The notes beneath the pieces are model-generated. The model was not told where the DNA came from and did no database searches. It saw only the letters and a program-made list of their open reading frames with translations. A stretch of 64,000 nt of DNA. It comes from Mycobacterium seoulense. GTDB taxonomy: Bacteria; Actinomycetota; Actinomycetes; Mycobacteriales; Mycobacteriaceae. The number at the start of each line of letters is the position of its first letter. Position 1 is the stretch's first letter. Position numbers and translations under genes: made by a program. Where the stretch lies: NCBI RefSeq assembly GCF_010731595.1, contig NZ_AP022582.1, positions 496,001 to 560,000 of the forward strand. The letters are read 5' to 3'. Below, one piece after another: positions 33,594 through 45,123 of this stretch.

Positions 33594-35351
33594 GTGATCA
33601 CCCGGATGTCCGAGCTGTTCTTGCGCACGTTGCGCGACGACCCCGCCGACGCCGAAGTGCCCAGCCACAAGCTGCTGATCCGGGCCGGCTACATCCGGCC
33701 CGTGGCGCCCGGGCTGTACAGCTGGCTGCCGCTGGGCCTGCGGGTGCTGCGCAAGATCGAAGCCGTCGTCCGCGAGGAGATGAACGCGATCGGCGGGCAG
33801 GAGATCCTGTTCCCGGCGTTGCTGCCACGCGCGCCGTACGAGACGACGAACCGGTGGACCGAATACGGCGAGGGCGTGTTCCGGCTCAAGGACCGCCGCG
33901 GCAACGACTACCTGCTGGGGCCGACCCACGAAGAGCTGTTCACGCTGACCGTCAAAGGTGAATACAGCTCCTACAAGGACTTTCCGGTGTTGCTCTACCA
34001 GATCCAGAACAAATACCGTGACGAGGCGCGGCCGCGGGCGGGGATCCTGCGGGTGCGCGAGTTCCTGATGAAGGACTCCTACTCCTTCGACATCGACGAG
34101 GCCGGACTCAAGGCCGCCTACCACGCGCATCGCGAGGCCTACCAGCGCATCTTCAACCGGCTGCGGGTGCGCTACGTGATCGTGTCCGCGGTGTCGGGAG
34201 CGATGGGCGGCAGCGCGTCGGAGGAGTTCCTGGCCGAGAGCGCGGTCGGTGAGGACACCTTCGTGCGCTGCCTGGAGTCCGGGTATGCGGCCAACGTCGA
34301 GGCCGTCATCACCGCCAAGCCGGAGCCGCCGCCCGCTGACGTCGTGGCAGGGCTGCCCGAGGCGGTGGTCCACGACACCGGTGACACCCCGACCATCGCC
34401 ACCCTGGTGGACTGGGCCAACACCGCGGACCTCGGTCGCACCGTCACCGCGGCGGACACGCTGAAGAACGTGTTGCTCAAGGTGCGCCAGCCCGGCGGGG
34501 AGTGGGAGCTGCTGGCCATCGGGCTGCCCGGCGACCGCGAGGTCGACGACAAGAGGCTGGGCGCTGCGCTGGAGCCGGCCGACTACGCGTTGCTCGACGA
34601 TGCCGACTTCGCCGGGTACCCGTTCCTGGTGAAGGGCTACATCGGTCCGAAGGCGCTGCGGGACAACGGCGTTCGATACCTCGTCGACCCGCGGGTGGTG
34701 GACGGGACCAGCTGGATCACCGGGGCGGATGAACCCGGCCGGCACGTCGTCGGCCTGGTGGCCGGCCGGGACTTCACCGCCGACGGCACCATCGAGGCCG
34801 CCGAGGTGCGCGACGGCGATCCGTCTCCGGACGGCGCCGGGCCGCTGGTGTCGGCGCGGGGTATCGAGGTCGCGCACATCTTCCAGCTCGGCCGCAAGTA
34901 CACCGACGCGTTCACCGCCGACGTGCTGGGCGAAGACGGCAAGCCGGTGCGGCTGACCATGGGCTCCTACGGCCTCGGGGTGTCGCGGATGGTGGCGGTG
35001 ATCGCCGAGCAGCACCACGACGAGCTGGGCCTGCGCTGGCCGTCGGCGATCGCGCCGTTCGACGTCCACCTGGTGATCGCCAACAAGGACGCGGACGCCC
35101 GCACCGGGGCGACCGCGCTGGCCGCCGACCTGGACCGGCTGGGGGTCGACGTGCTGCTCGACGACCGGCAGGCGTCGCCGGGGGTCAAGTTCAAGGACGC
35201 CGAGCTGCTCGGCGTGCCCTGGATTCTGGTGGTGGGGCGCGGCTGGGGCAACGGCGTGGTCGAGCTGCGGGACCGCTTCAGCGGCGAGACGCGCGAGCTG
35301 GCCACCGGGCCGGCGCTGGCCACCGACGTCGCGGCCGCACTGACCGGCTAG
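33594..35351 (+). CDS. proS: Prolyl-tRNA synthetase (bacterial type)
   Basis: A 585-aa class II synthetase with the bacterial editing insertion. Motif 1 region [13 protein letters not shown] (about 39-51), motif 2 [18 protein letters not shown] (about 137-154), editing/YbaK-like domain (about 220-385), motif 3 [17 protein letters not shown] (about 459-475), C-terminal anticodon-binding domain (about 480-585) with [21 protein letters not shown]. Normal length. Ends 19 bp from the convergent DUF4439 gene. Confidence 0.97.
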   Translation: MITRMSELFLRTLRDDPADAEVPSHKLLIRAGYIRPVAPGLYSWLPLGLRVLRKIEAVVREEMNAIGGQEILFPALLPRAPYETTNRWTEYGEGVFRLKDRRGNDYLLGPTHEELFTLTVKGEYSSYKDFPVLLYQIQNKYRDEARPRAGILRVREFLMKDSYSFDIDEAGLKAAYHAHREAYQRIFNRLRVRYVIVSAVSGAMGGSASEEFLAESAVGEDTFVRCLESGYAANVEAVITAKPEPPPADVVAGLPEAVVHDTGDTPTIATLVDWANTADLGRTVTAADTLKNVLLKVRQPGGEWELLAIGLPGDREVDDKRLGAALEPADYALLDDADFAGYPFLVKGYIGPKALRDNGVRYLVDPRVVDGTSWITGADEPGRHVVGLVAGRDFTADGTIEAAEVRDGDPSPDGAGPLVSARGIEVAHIFQLGRKYTDAFTADVLGEDGKPVRLTMGSYGLGVSRMVAVIAEQHHDELGLRWPSAIAPFDVHLVIANKDADARTGATALAADLDRLGVDVLLDDRQASPGVKFKDAELLGVPWILVVGRGWGNGVVELRDRFSGETRELATGPALATDVAAALTG

Positions 35352-35370
35352 CCGCAAAAGCCTTGCGCCG

Positions 35371-35817
35371 CTAGTCGTTCCCGCCCGGGAAACTCGTGGT
35401 GATGGGCCAGGCGCCCAGCACGCGGTTCCACCGGGCGGCCATCACGGCGCTTTGGGTCAGGGCCGTCGCGGCGAACGCGCGGTCGTCGGCAGTCTCGGCG
35501 TGCTCGATCACCACGCGCCAGGCCGACGCGCCGTCGTTTTCCATCCGCGCCGCCAGCCGCGCCGCGTCCGCCGCGCTGCCCACCAGAATGGGCAGCTGGT
35601 AGCCGGCGGCGGCGACCGGCGCGTTGACCTTGCGGGCCGTCAGCATCGCGATCACGTCGTCGCGGCGCTGCCGGTGCTCGCCCAGGGCCTCCACCACCAG
35701 GCCGTTCACGCTGGGCGGCGACAGCGCCGAGACCATGCCGTAGCCGTAGATCGTCGAGTGCTCGATGGCCAGCGCGTCGCACAGGGCCGCGTTGTCGGCG
35801 TCCTTGCCGGAGCTCAT
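35371..35817 (-). CDS. DUF4439 ferritin-like protein (Rv2844-like)
   Basis: A 148-aa helical protein resembling the DUF4439 ferritin-like group. It contains [18 protein letters not shown] (E-x-x-x-x-x-Y near residue 19), [14 protein letters not shown] (E-x-x-R near 46) and [17 protein letters not shown] (E near 105), spaced like the helices of a four-helix bundle, though the full di-iron ligand set is not obvious. It is the second gene of a pair; the ATG overlaps the lipoprotein stop by 4 nt, so the two probably function together at the envelope. Function unknown. Confidence 0.75.
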   Translation of the reverse strand: MSSGKDADNAALCDALAIEHSTIYGYGMVSALSPPSVNGLVVEALGEHRQRRDDVIAMLTARKVNAPVAAAGYQLPILVGSAADAARLAARMENDGASAWRVVIEHAETADDRAFAATALTQSAVMAARWNRVLGAWPITTSFPGGND

Positions 35818-36356
35818 ATCGACGGGCCCCCGGGCACCAGCGCGACCGTGTAGGAGGCGGTGCAGGACGCGATGATCGAGGCGAGCAACCCCGCCCGGTA
35901 GCCCGATTCGCCCGCCACCAGGCGGCTGGCGCTGTCCGCCGAGGCGCGCAGCGCGTTGATCACGTCGGACACCGGCGGCGGGGGAGGCGGCGGCCCGGCC
36001 GGTTGGGCCGGGCTCGGGCCGGCAGTCGTCGTCTCGCTCGTCGACGACGTGGTGATCTTGCCCGCGGCCCGCGAGATCTCCGTGGACAGGGCGCGCGCGT
36101 GCGCGGCGCGCTGGCTGGCGACCACCGCCAGCGCGGCGGCCACCTGCGGTGGATTGCCGACGGCCGCCGCGGCGGCACCGGCCAGCGCGCTGTCCTTGCG
36201 GGCCTGGTCCAACGGACCCAGCAGCTCTTCGACGGCCGGGGGCTTGGGCGGGGACTCGCCGCAGGCGGAGGTGAGGACCCCGAACGCAGCCAGAGCCGCG
36301 CCGCCGGCGAGCACACCCCGCCGGTTGACGACGGGATCGGCGCTAGACACAAACAC
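35814..36356 (-). CDS. Putative Tat/lipoprotein of ferritin-like type (Rv2843-like)
   Basis: A 180-aa exported protein. The N-terminus [23 protein letters not shown] combines a twin-Arg with a hydrophobic stretch and a lipobox (LTSAC, Cys near residue 32), so it is likely a Tat-exported lipoprotein. A helical Ala-rich domain (about 50-105) and a Ser/Thr/Pro linker with PPPPPPP (about 106-130) precede another helix ending [10 protein letters not shown]. Function unknown. It is divergent from rimP across about 198 bp. GTG start; a second GTG two codons on is possible. Confidence 0.7.
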   Translation of the reverse strand: MFVSSADPVVNRRGVLAGGAALAAFGVLTSACGESPPKPPAVEELLGPLDQARKDSALAGAAAAAVGNPPQVAAALAVVASQRAAHARALSTEISRAAGKITTSSTSETTTAGPSPAQPAGPPPPPPPVSDVINALRASADSASRLVAGESGYRAGLLASIIASCTASYTVALVPGGPSI

Positions 36357-36554
36357 ATCCTGCCATCGGTGCGAAGGTGGGCACGAAGCCAGGACGCGAT
36401 CCCGCCGTCAGACGCGATTCCTGGCGTATCGTTGATAGCTGGCTCTCGCGGGACGGCAGCCTTCGCGTTCCGCCGGGACACTGGAGCCGCCCTCGGGCCA
36501 ACGGGGCGGCGACGCCCTCCAGCTGACCGGACAACTCAAGATGAGGAGCTCGCC
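36357..36554. other. Divergent intergenic region, lipoprotein gene / rimP operon
   Basis: 198 bp that should contain the promoters of both the Rv2843-like gene and the rimP-nusA-infB operon. A TATCGT and a nearby GATAGCT (about 36427-36442, + strand) are possible -10 elements, but I cannot assign a convincing -35. GAGGAG lies about 8 nt before the rimP GTG. Confidence 0.3.
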
Positions 36555-37082
36555 GTGACCACCGGGCTACCTTCGCAGACGCAGGTGATCGAGCTACTCG
36601 GTGATGAGTTCGCGCGCGCGGGATACGAGATCGAAGACGTGGTCATCGACGCCCGGACGCGCCCGCCGCGGATCACGGTGATCGCCGACGGTGACACGGC
36701 ACTCGACCTCGACACCATCGCGACCCTGTCGCGCTCGGCGTCGGCTTTGCTGGACGGCCTCGACGACGTCGCAGACCGCTACGTGCTCGAGGTGAGCTCG
36801 CCGGGGGTGGACCGCCCGCTGGCCAGTCAAAAGCATTTCCGCCGCGCCCGCGGCCGCAAGGTCGACGTCGTCCTCTCGGATGGTTCTCGGCTGACCGGCC
36901 GGGTCGGCGAGACGCGCGGCGACGCCGTCGCGCTGGTGGTCCGCGAGGGCCGCGACTATCGACTGCGCGAAATCCCGCTCGCCGATATCGCCAAAGCCGT
37001 TGTTCAGGTGGAGTTTTCGCCCCCAGCGCAAGCGGAGTTGGACCTGGCGGGCCAGGCCGACAGGACGGAGGCCGAAGCATGA
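36555..37082 (+). CDS. rimP: Ribosome maturation factor RimP
   Basis: 175 aa; RimP assists late 30S subunit assembly. N-terminal alpha/beta domain with [22 protein letters not shown] (parts seen around residues 22-43), [12 protein letters not shown] (about 80, family signature) and a C-terminal SH3-like domain ([20 protein letters not shown]). The GTG follows GAGGAG. The stop overlaps the nusA ATG by 4 nt, the usual rimP-nusA coupling. Confidence 0.95.
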   Translation: MTTGLPSQTQVIELLGDEFARAGYEIEDVVIDARTRPPRITVIADGDTALDLDTIATLSRSASALLDGLDDVADRYVLEVSSPGVDRPLASQKHFRRARGRKVDVVLSDGSRLTGRVGETRGDAVALVVREGRDYRLREIPLADIAKAVVQVEFSPPAQAELDLAGQADRTEAEA

Positions 37083-38134
37083 ACATCGACATGGCCGCGC
37101 TGCACGCCATCGAGGTGGATCGGGGCATCTCGGTCAGCGAGCTGCTCGAGACGATCAAATCGGCGCTGCTCACCGCCTACCGGCACACCGAGGGCCACCA
37201 GAACGACGCGCGAATCGAGATCGACCGCAAGACCGGCGCCGTTCGCGTCGTCGCCCGCGAGACGGACGACGACGGCAACGTGATCAGCGAATGGGACGAC
37301 ACGCCAGAGGGTTTCGGCCGCATCGCCGCCACCACCGCCCGCCAGGTCATGCTGCAGCGGTTCCGCGACGCGGAAAACGAGCGCACCTACGGTGAGTTCT
37401 CCACCCGCGAGGGCGAGATCGTCGCGGGCGTCATCCAGCGGGACAGCCGCGCCAATGCCCGCGGCCTGGTCGTGGTCCGGATGGGGACCGAGACCAAAGC
37501 GTCGGAGGGCGTGATCCCGGCGGCCGAACAGGTCCCCGGCGAAAGCTACGAGCACGGCAACCGGGTGCGCTGCTACGTGATCGGGGTGACCCGCGGCGCG
37601 CGGGAGCCGCTGATCACGCTGTCCCGGACGCATCCCAACCTGGTGCGCAAGTTGTTCTCCCTGGAGGTCCCCGAGATCGCCGACGGCTCGGTCGAAATCG
37701 TTGCGGTGGCGCGGGAGGCCGGCCATCGCTCCAAGATCGCGGTGAAATCCAACGTCCCCGGCCTGAACGCGAAAGGGGCCTGCATCGGCCCGATGGGCCA
37801 GCGGGTCCGCAACGTGATGAGCGAGCTGTCCGGCGAGAAGATCGACATCATCGACTATGACGAGGACCCGTCCCGGTTCGTCGCCAACGCGTTGTCGCCG
37901 GCCAAGGTGGTCTCCGTGTCGATCATCGACCAGAACGCCCGCGCGGCCCGCGTGGTGGTGCCCGATTTCCAGCTGTCGCTGGCCATCGGCAAGGAGGGCC
38001 AGAACGCGCGGCTGGCCGCCCGGCTCACCGGGTGGCGCATCGACATCCGGGGCGACACACCGGGCGGATCCGATGCGCATTCGGCGGGCCACCCCGAACA
38101 CGGGGCCACCCACGGCATGGCGCACGATCGCTGA
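37079..38134 (+). CDS. nusA: Transcription termination/antitermination factor NusA
   Basis: A 351-aa NusA without the C-terminal acidic repeats, as in other actinobacteria. N-terminal RNA polymerase-binding domain (about 1-105), S1 domain (about 110-180, [22 protein letters not shown]), KH1 (about 185-250, [19 protein letters not shown]) and KH2 (about 255-325, [18 protein letters not shown]). Controls pausing, rRNA antitermination and coupling to translation. Operon partner of rimP, ylxR and infB. Confidence 0.96.
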   Translation: MNIDMAALHAIEVDRGISVSELLETIKSALLTAYRHTEGHQNDARIEIDRKTGAVRVVARETDDDGNVISEWDDTPEGFGRIAATTARQVMLQRFRDAENERTYGEFSTREGEIVAGVIQRDSRANARGLVVVRMGTETKASEGVIPAAEQVPGESYEHGNRVRCYVIGVTRGAREPLITLSRTHPNLVRKLFSLEVPEIADGSVEIVAVAREAGHRSKIAVKSNVPGLNAKGACIGPMGQRVRNVMSELSGEKIDIIDYDEDPSRFVANALSPAKVVSVSIIDQNARAARVVVPDFQLSLAIGKEGQNARLAARLTGWRIDIRGDTPGGSDAHSAGHPEHGATHGMAHDR

Positions 38135-38207
38135 CGTGGCAAACCCGGCCGGGTGGCCGGCAGCGGCCCGCGCCCGCGGGCGGTTCTGACCATCGGATAA
38201 GTGACGC

Positions 38208-38213
38208 TAGACT
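38208..38213 (+). promoter_or_regulatory. -10 hexamer of leaderless promoter, ylxR
   Basis: TAGACT ends 5 nt before the ylxR GTG. It suggests an internal promoter in the nusA-infB operon. Confidence 0.4.
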
Positions 38214-38218
38214 GAGCC

Positions 38219-38581
38219 GTGATCCAGCGTGAGCCTTCGGTCTCGGCGCATAGACGTGTAGACGGACCAGTCCGCACGTGCGTCGGGTGCCGGAAGCGAG
38301 AGCTGGCCGTCGAACTGCTTCGCGTAGTGGCTGTGTCGGACGGGAACGGCGAACATGCCGTGATCGTCGACACCAGGACCAGCCTGCCGGGGCGGGGTGC
38401 GTGGGTGCATCCCGAACCGCAATGCGTGCAACAGGCGATTCGGCGGCGGGCTTTCACCAGAGCGCTGCGCATCGACCGTCCACCGGACACAACCGCGCTG
38501 GTCGAGCACGTGGAAGCGCTCGACTCGCCCGGCAACAGAAGAGGCAGCAAAGAACATGAGCACACCGTGAAGTCCCGATGA
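38219..38581 (+). CDS. YlxR-family RNA-binding protein (DUF448)
   Basis: A 120-aa YlxR protein (Rv2840c-like). The signature [22 protein letters not shown] (about residues 16-37, with CVGC) and [22 protein letters not shown] (about 58-79) are both present. YlxR proteins bind RNA or RNase P and are almost always encoded between nusA and infB, as here. The C-terminal 25 residues are polar and variable. Confidence 0.92.
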   Translation: MIQREPSVSAHRRVDGPVRTCVGCRKRELAVELLRVVAVSDGNGEHAVIVDTRTSLPGRGAWVHPEPQCVQQAIRRRAFTRALRIDRPPDTTALVEHVEALDSPGNRRGSKEHEHTVKSR

Positions 38582-38645
38582 CCATGCGTCATAGCTAAAC
38601 CCGAGGCGCGGCCCCACGACTGTCGCCTCTTAGACAGGAGATGTA

Positions 38646-41419
38646 GTGGCAGGTAAGGCCCGCGTACACGAGTTGGCTAAGGAACTCGGTGTCACCAGCA
38701 AGGAAGTTCTCGCCCGGCTTAATGAACAGGGCGAATTCGTAAAGTCCGCATCCTCGACGGTGGAGGCGCCGGTCGCCCGCCGGCTGCGCGAATCCTTCGG
38801 GGGCGGCAAGCCGGCTCCGCAAAAGGCTGCGCCCAAGGCGGCCGCGAAGGCCCCCGCCAAGGGGCCGGACAAATCGCTCGATCAGGCCCTGGACATGGCC
38901 ATCGGCAACGGCGAGGCGGCCGGCGCGCCCGCCGGCGGTACGACCACCGCCCAAGCCGCCCCGGCCGCGCCCGCGGAAGCGCCCGCGCGTCCCGGCCCGG
39001 CGCCCGGCCGCCCCGCACCCGGTCAGCCGCAGCCGCCGGCTCCCGCTCAGCCGACCGGCCAGCCGCAGGCCCAGCCCGGACCCCAGCCCGGCATGACGCC
39101 GGGTCCCCGGCCCGGCCCGGCGCCGAAGCCCGGCGTCCGCACCCCGCGCGTCGGCAACAACCCGTTCTCCTCCGCGCAGCCCGTCGACCGGCCGATCCCG
39201 CGCCCGATGGCGCCGCGGCCCGGTGCGCCGCGGCCCGGCGGCGCGCGGCCCGGGGCGTCACCCGGCAACATGCCGCCGCGTCCCGGCGGTGCCGCCGGTC
39301 AGGGCCGCCCGGCCCGGCCCGGCGCCCCACGTCCCGGCGGTGGCCGGCCAGGCGGGCCCGGCGGCCGCGACGGCGGCGGCGGCAATTACCGCGGCGGTGG
39401 CGGCGGAGTCGGCGCCCCGCCCGGCGGTGGCGGTCCGGGAGGTTTCCGGGGCCGGCCCGGTGGCGGCGGTGGCGGCGGCGGCCGTCCCGGTCAGCGCGGC
39501 GGCGCCGCCGGCGCGTTCGGCCGTCCCGGCGGTGCGCCCCGGCGCGGCCGCAAGTCGAAGCGGGCGAAACGCGCCGAGTACGAGAACATGCAGGCGCCCG
39601 TCGTCGGCGGCGTGCGGTTGCCGCACGGCAACGGCGAGACGATCCGGCTCGCCCGGGGCGCGTCGCTGAGCGACTTCGCCGACAAGATCAACGCCAACCC
39701 GGCCTCGCTGGTGCAGGCGCTGTTCAACCTCGGCGAGATGGTCACGGCCACCCAGTCGGTCGGGGACGAGACGCTCGAGCTGCTGGGCAGCGAGATGAAC
39801 TACGTCGTCCAGGTCGTCAGCCCGGAGGACGAGGACCGCGAGCTGCTGGAATCCTTCGACCTGACCTATGGCGAGGACGAGGGCACCGAGGAAGACCTGC
39901 AGACGCGGCCGCCGGTGGTGACCGTGATGGGTCACGTCGACCACGGTAAAACCCGGCTGCTGGACACCATCCGGAATGCCAGCGTGCGCGAGGCCGAGGC
40001 CGGTGGCATCACCCAGCACATCGGTGCCTACCAGGTGGGCGTCGACTTCGAGGGCAGCGAGCGGCTGATCACGTTCATCGACACCCCGGGCCACGAGGCG
40101 TTCACCGCCATGCGTGCCCGCGGCGCGAAGGCCACCGACATCGCGATCCTGGTGGTCGCGGCCGACGACGGCGTGATGCCGCAGACGGTGGAGGCGATCA
40201 ACCACGCGCAGGCGGCCGACGTGCCGATCGTGGTGGCCGTCAACAAGATCGACAAGGAGGGCGCCGACCCGGCCAAGATCCGGGCCCAGCTCACCGAATA
40301 CGGTTTGGTCGCGGAGGATTTCGGCGGGGACACGATGTTCGTCGACATCTCGGCGAAGGAAGGCACCAACATCGAGGCGCTCGAAGAGGCGGTGCTGCTG
40401 ACCGCGGACGCCGCCCTGGACCTGCGGGCCAACCCCGACATGGAGGCCCAGGGTGTGGCGATCGAGGCGCACCTGGACCGCGGCCGCGGCCCGGTCGCCA
40501 CGGTGCTGGTGCAGCGCGGCACCCTGCGGGTCGGCGACTCCGTCGTCGCCGGCGACGCCTACGGCCGGGTCCGCCGGATGGTCGACGAGCACGGCGACGA
40601 CGTCGAGGAGGCGCTGCCGTCGCGGCCGGTGCAGGTCATCGGCTTCACGTCGGTCCCGGGCGCGGGCGACAACTTCCTGGTCGTCGACGAGGACCGCATC
40701 GCCCGCCAGATCGCCGACCGGCGCAGCGCCCGTAAGCGCAACGCGCTGGCGGCACGGTCGCGCAAGCGGATCAGCCTGGAGGACCTGGACTCGGCGCTGA
40801 AGGAAACCAGCCAGCTGAACCTGATCCTCAAGGGCGACAACGCCGGTACCGTCGAGGCGCTCGAGGAGGCCCTGATGGGCATCCAGGTCGACGACGAGGT
40901 GATGTTGCGCGTGATCGACCGCGGCGTCGGTGGCATCACCGAGACCAACGTCAACCTGGCCTCGGCGTCGGACGCCATCATCATCGGCTTCAACGTGCGC
41001 GCCGAAGGGAAGGCGACGGAGCTGGCCAACCGCGAGGGTGTCGAGATCCGCTACTACTCGGTGATCTACCAGGCGATCGACGACATCGAGAAGGCCCTGC
41101 GCGGCATGCTCAAGCCGATCTACGAGGAGAACCAGCTGGGACGGGCCGAGATCCGCGCGATCTTCCGGTCCTCCAAGGTGGGCATCATCGCCGGCTGCAT
41201 GATCAGCTCGGGGGTGGTACGCCGCAACGCCAAGGCCCGGCTGTTGCGGGACAACATCGTGGTCGTCGACAACCTCTCGATCACCTCGCTGCGCCGCGAG
41301 AAGGACGACGTGACCGAGGTCCGCGAGGGCTTCGAGTGCGGTATGACGCTGGGCTACTCCGACATCAAGGAAGGCGACATCATCGAGTCCTACGAGCTCG
41401 TCGAGAAGGAGCGCGCCTG

Positions 41420-41420
<1 letters not shown>
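38646..41420 (+). CDS. infB: Translation initiation factor IF-2
   Basis: A 924-aa IF-2. IF2_N motif ([19 protein letters not shown], residues 3-21), then a very long Pro/Ala/Gly-rich linker (about 60-310) with RPG..PRPGG and Gly-rich runs, a basic [15 protein letters not shown] (about 298-312), and the G domain with GHVDHGKT (about 429-436), DTPGHEAF (about 478-485) and NKIDK (about 532). Domains III and IV follow. It brings fMet-tRNA to the 30S subunit. GTG start with AGGAG about 6 nt upstream; ends by ATGA-like overlap with rbfA. Confidence 0.97.
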
Positions 41421-43432
<2,012 letters not shown>

Positions 43433-43467
43433 CAGCTGATCGTATTGGTTGCCCTCAGTTCACGCGC

Positions 43468-44217
43468 CTAGCGGACCTGAGCCCGCCCGCGTTGCAGCAC
43501 CGCCTCGCGGTTGGCGGCGATGTCGTCGCCGCTGGTCCGGAACTGGCGGGCGGCCGCCGCTTCGAGCCACAGCCCCGCACCGGTCTGCGCATCGTCGATG
43601 CGGTGGTAGGAGGCCAGCAGCGCGCGCACGGCGTCCTGGTTGTTCCCGACGATCGACGCCGCCACTCCGCGGGCGGCGCTCAGCAGCTGGTCGTGCGGCA
43701 CCACCTCGGTCACCAGCCCGGCGCGCAGCGCGTCGGCGGCGGACAGGTAGTCCCCGGTCATGCTCATCCGCCGGGCCAGGCCGACGCCCACCTTCTGCGG
43801 CAGCCGCACGCTCAGCCCCCACGTCGGCAGCAGGCCCACCCGGGCGTGGGTGTCGGCGAAGCGGGCGTTCTCCGAGGCGATCAGGATGTCGCAGTACAGC
43901 GCCACCTCCAGCCCCCCCGTCACCGCGGCGCCGTTGATCGCACCGATGACCGGCTTGCTCAGCGATGGCCAGCGCGGGGAGATGTCCGGCAGCGCCGAGG
44001 AACCGCCCAACTCCTTGAGATCCAGGCCCGCGCAGAACACCGGGTCGGTGCCGGTGACGATGATGACGTCCACGTCGTCGTCGGTTTCCGCATCGGCGAG
44101 CGCCCCGAAGAACCGGTCCCGCAGCGCCGCGGACAGCGCGTTGCGGGACTGGGGCCGGTTGAGGGTCAGGGTGCGCACCCGCTCGTCGGTGTCGATCAGC
44201 AGGATGTCGTCGCTCAT
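43468..44217 (-). CDS. echA16: Enoyl-CoA hydratase/isomerase family protein EchA16
   Basis: A 249-aa crotonase-fold protein, matching Rv2831 by order. Hydrates or isomerises acyl-CoA double bonds in fatty-acid or lipid breakdown. Oxyanion-hole regions CAGLDLKELGG (about 63-73) and NGAAVTGGLEVALYCDI (about 97-113, first catalytic Glu) are present; at the second Glu position the sequence is FADTHARVGLLP, so the standard second Glu is replaced and true hydratase activity is uncertain. Divergent from the DUF2277 gene; both have leaderless-type -10 hexamers. Confidence 0.9.
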   Translation of the reverse strand: MSDDILLIDTDERVRTLTLNRPQSRNALSAALRDRFFGALADAETDDDVDVIIVTGTDPVFCAGLDLKELGGSSALPDISPRWPSLSKPVIGAINGAAVTGGLEVALYCDILIASENARFADTHARVGLLPTWGLSVRLPQKVGVGLARRMSMTGDYLSAADALRAGLVTEVVPHDQLLSAARGVAASIVGNNQDAVRALLASYHRIDDAQTGAGLWLEAAAARQFRTSGDDIAANREAVLQRGRAQVR

Positions 44218-44223
44218 GAGATC

Positions 44224-44229
44224 ACCGTA
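44224..44229 (-). promoter_or_regulatory. -10 hexamer of leaderless promoter, echA16
   Basis: TACGGT on the minus strand ends 6 nt before the echA16 ATG. Confidence 0.45.
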
Positions 44230-44248
44230 AAGGGTCGCCGGCCGCGCC

Positions 44249-44254
44249 TATCGT
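44249..44254 (+). promoter_or_regulatory. -10 hexamer of leaderless promoter, DUF2277 gene
   Basis: TATCGT ends 6 nt before the ATG; together with the echA16 hexamer it makes a compact 43-bp divergent promoter region. Confidence 0.45.
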
Positions 44255-44260
44255 TGAGGC

Positions 44261-44530
44261 ATGTGCCGGAACATCACCGAGTTGCGCGGGCTTCAGCCGG
44301 CGGCCACCCCCGACGAGATCGCGGCGGCGGCGCGCCAATATGTGCGCAAGGTCAGCGGGATCACCCGACCCTCGGCGGCGAACGCCGAGGCCTTCGAGGA
44401 GGCGGTGGCCGACGTCACCGAGGCGACGACGCGGTTGCTCGCGGCGCTGCCCGCACGGCGGCAGCCGCCCAAGACCGTCCCGCCCCTGCGCCGGCCCGAG
44501 GTGGCCGCCCGGCTGGCCGGGGCGCAATGA
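44261..44530 (+). CDS. DUF2277 family protein
   Basis: An 89-aa protein starting MCRNITELRGLQPAATPDEI, the DUF2277 signature (MCRNI..LRG). It continues AARQYVRKVSGITRPSAANA. Small, soluble and helical; function unknown, though the fold is related to proteins often encoded near DNA-binding or nucleotide genes. The stop overlaps the DUF1802 start (ATGA). Confidence 0.88.
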   Translation: MCRNITELRGLQPAATPDEIAAAARQYVRKVSGITRPSAANAEAFEEAVADVTEATTRLLAALPARRQPPKTVPPLRRPEVAARLAGAQ

Positions 44531-45123
44531 CGCTCACCACGACGATGCCCGCGCTCAAGGAGTGGAGCGCGGCCGTGCACGCCCTGCTGGACGGCCGCCA
44601 GCGGGTGCTGCTGCGCAAGGGCGGCATCGGGGAGAAGCGGTTCGTGGGGGTACCGCCCGCTTGCGGGGGACTGGCCGCCGGCGAGTTCCTGTTGTTCCCG
44701 ACGGTCGCGCACAGCCACGCCGAGCGCGTCCGGCCCGAGCATCGCGATCTGCTGGAAGCGGCCGCCGCCGACAGCACCGACGATCGCTTGGTGCTCCGGG
44801 CGGTCGCGAAAATCGTTGCGGCGGTAGAGGTTGACCGGCCCGACGGCCTTGCGGCGATCGAGGATCTGCACATCTGGACCGCCGAGTCGGTGCGCGCCGA
44901 CCGGCTCGACTTCCGCCCCAAGCGCAAACTGGCCGTGCTGGTGGTGTCGGTGCACCCGCTGGCCGAGCCGGTGGAGATCGCCCGGACCCCCGACCACGGC
45001 GGGTGCAAGAGCTGGGTGGAGCTCGCGGTGCACGCACCGTTGGGGCCGCCGGTGTGTGACCCCGTTCATGACGCGGCCGCGCTAGCCGAGGTCGCCGCTC
45101 GCGTCCGCCGCGCCGTTGCCTGA
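44527..45123 (+). CDS. DUF1802 family protein
   Basis: A 198-aa protein. MPALKEWSAAVHALLDGRQ, VLLRKGGIGEKRFVGVPP, EFLLFPTVAHSHAERVRPEH and DLHIWTAESV match the DUF1802 pattern (ALKEWA.....L..G.Q..LLRKGGI.E..F....). Function unknown. It overlaps the convergent S15 hydrolase gene by 42 bp at the 3' end, so antisense interference is possible. Confidence 0.85.
   Translation: MTLTTTMPALKEWSAAVHALLDGRQRVLLRKGGIGEKRFVGVPPACGGLAAGEFLLFPTVAHSHAERVRPEHRDLLEAAAADSTDDRLVLRAVAKIVAAVEVDRPDGLAAIEDLHIWTAESVRADRLDFRPKRKLAVLVVSVHPLAEPVEIARTPDHGGCKSWVELAVHAPLGPPVCDPVHDAAALAEVAARVRRAVA

Noticed and set aside
39000..39540. GC-rich repeats in infB as a mobile element or PGRS-type gene
   Set aside because: They are the Pro/Gly/Ala-rich linker of IF-2, in frame with conserved ends.
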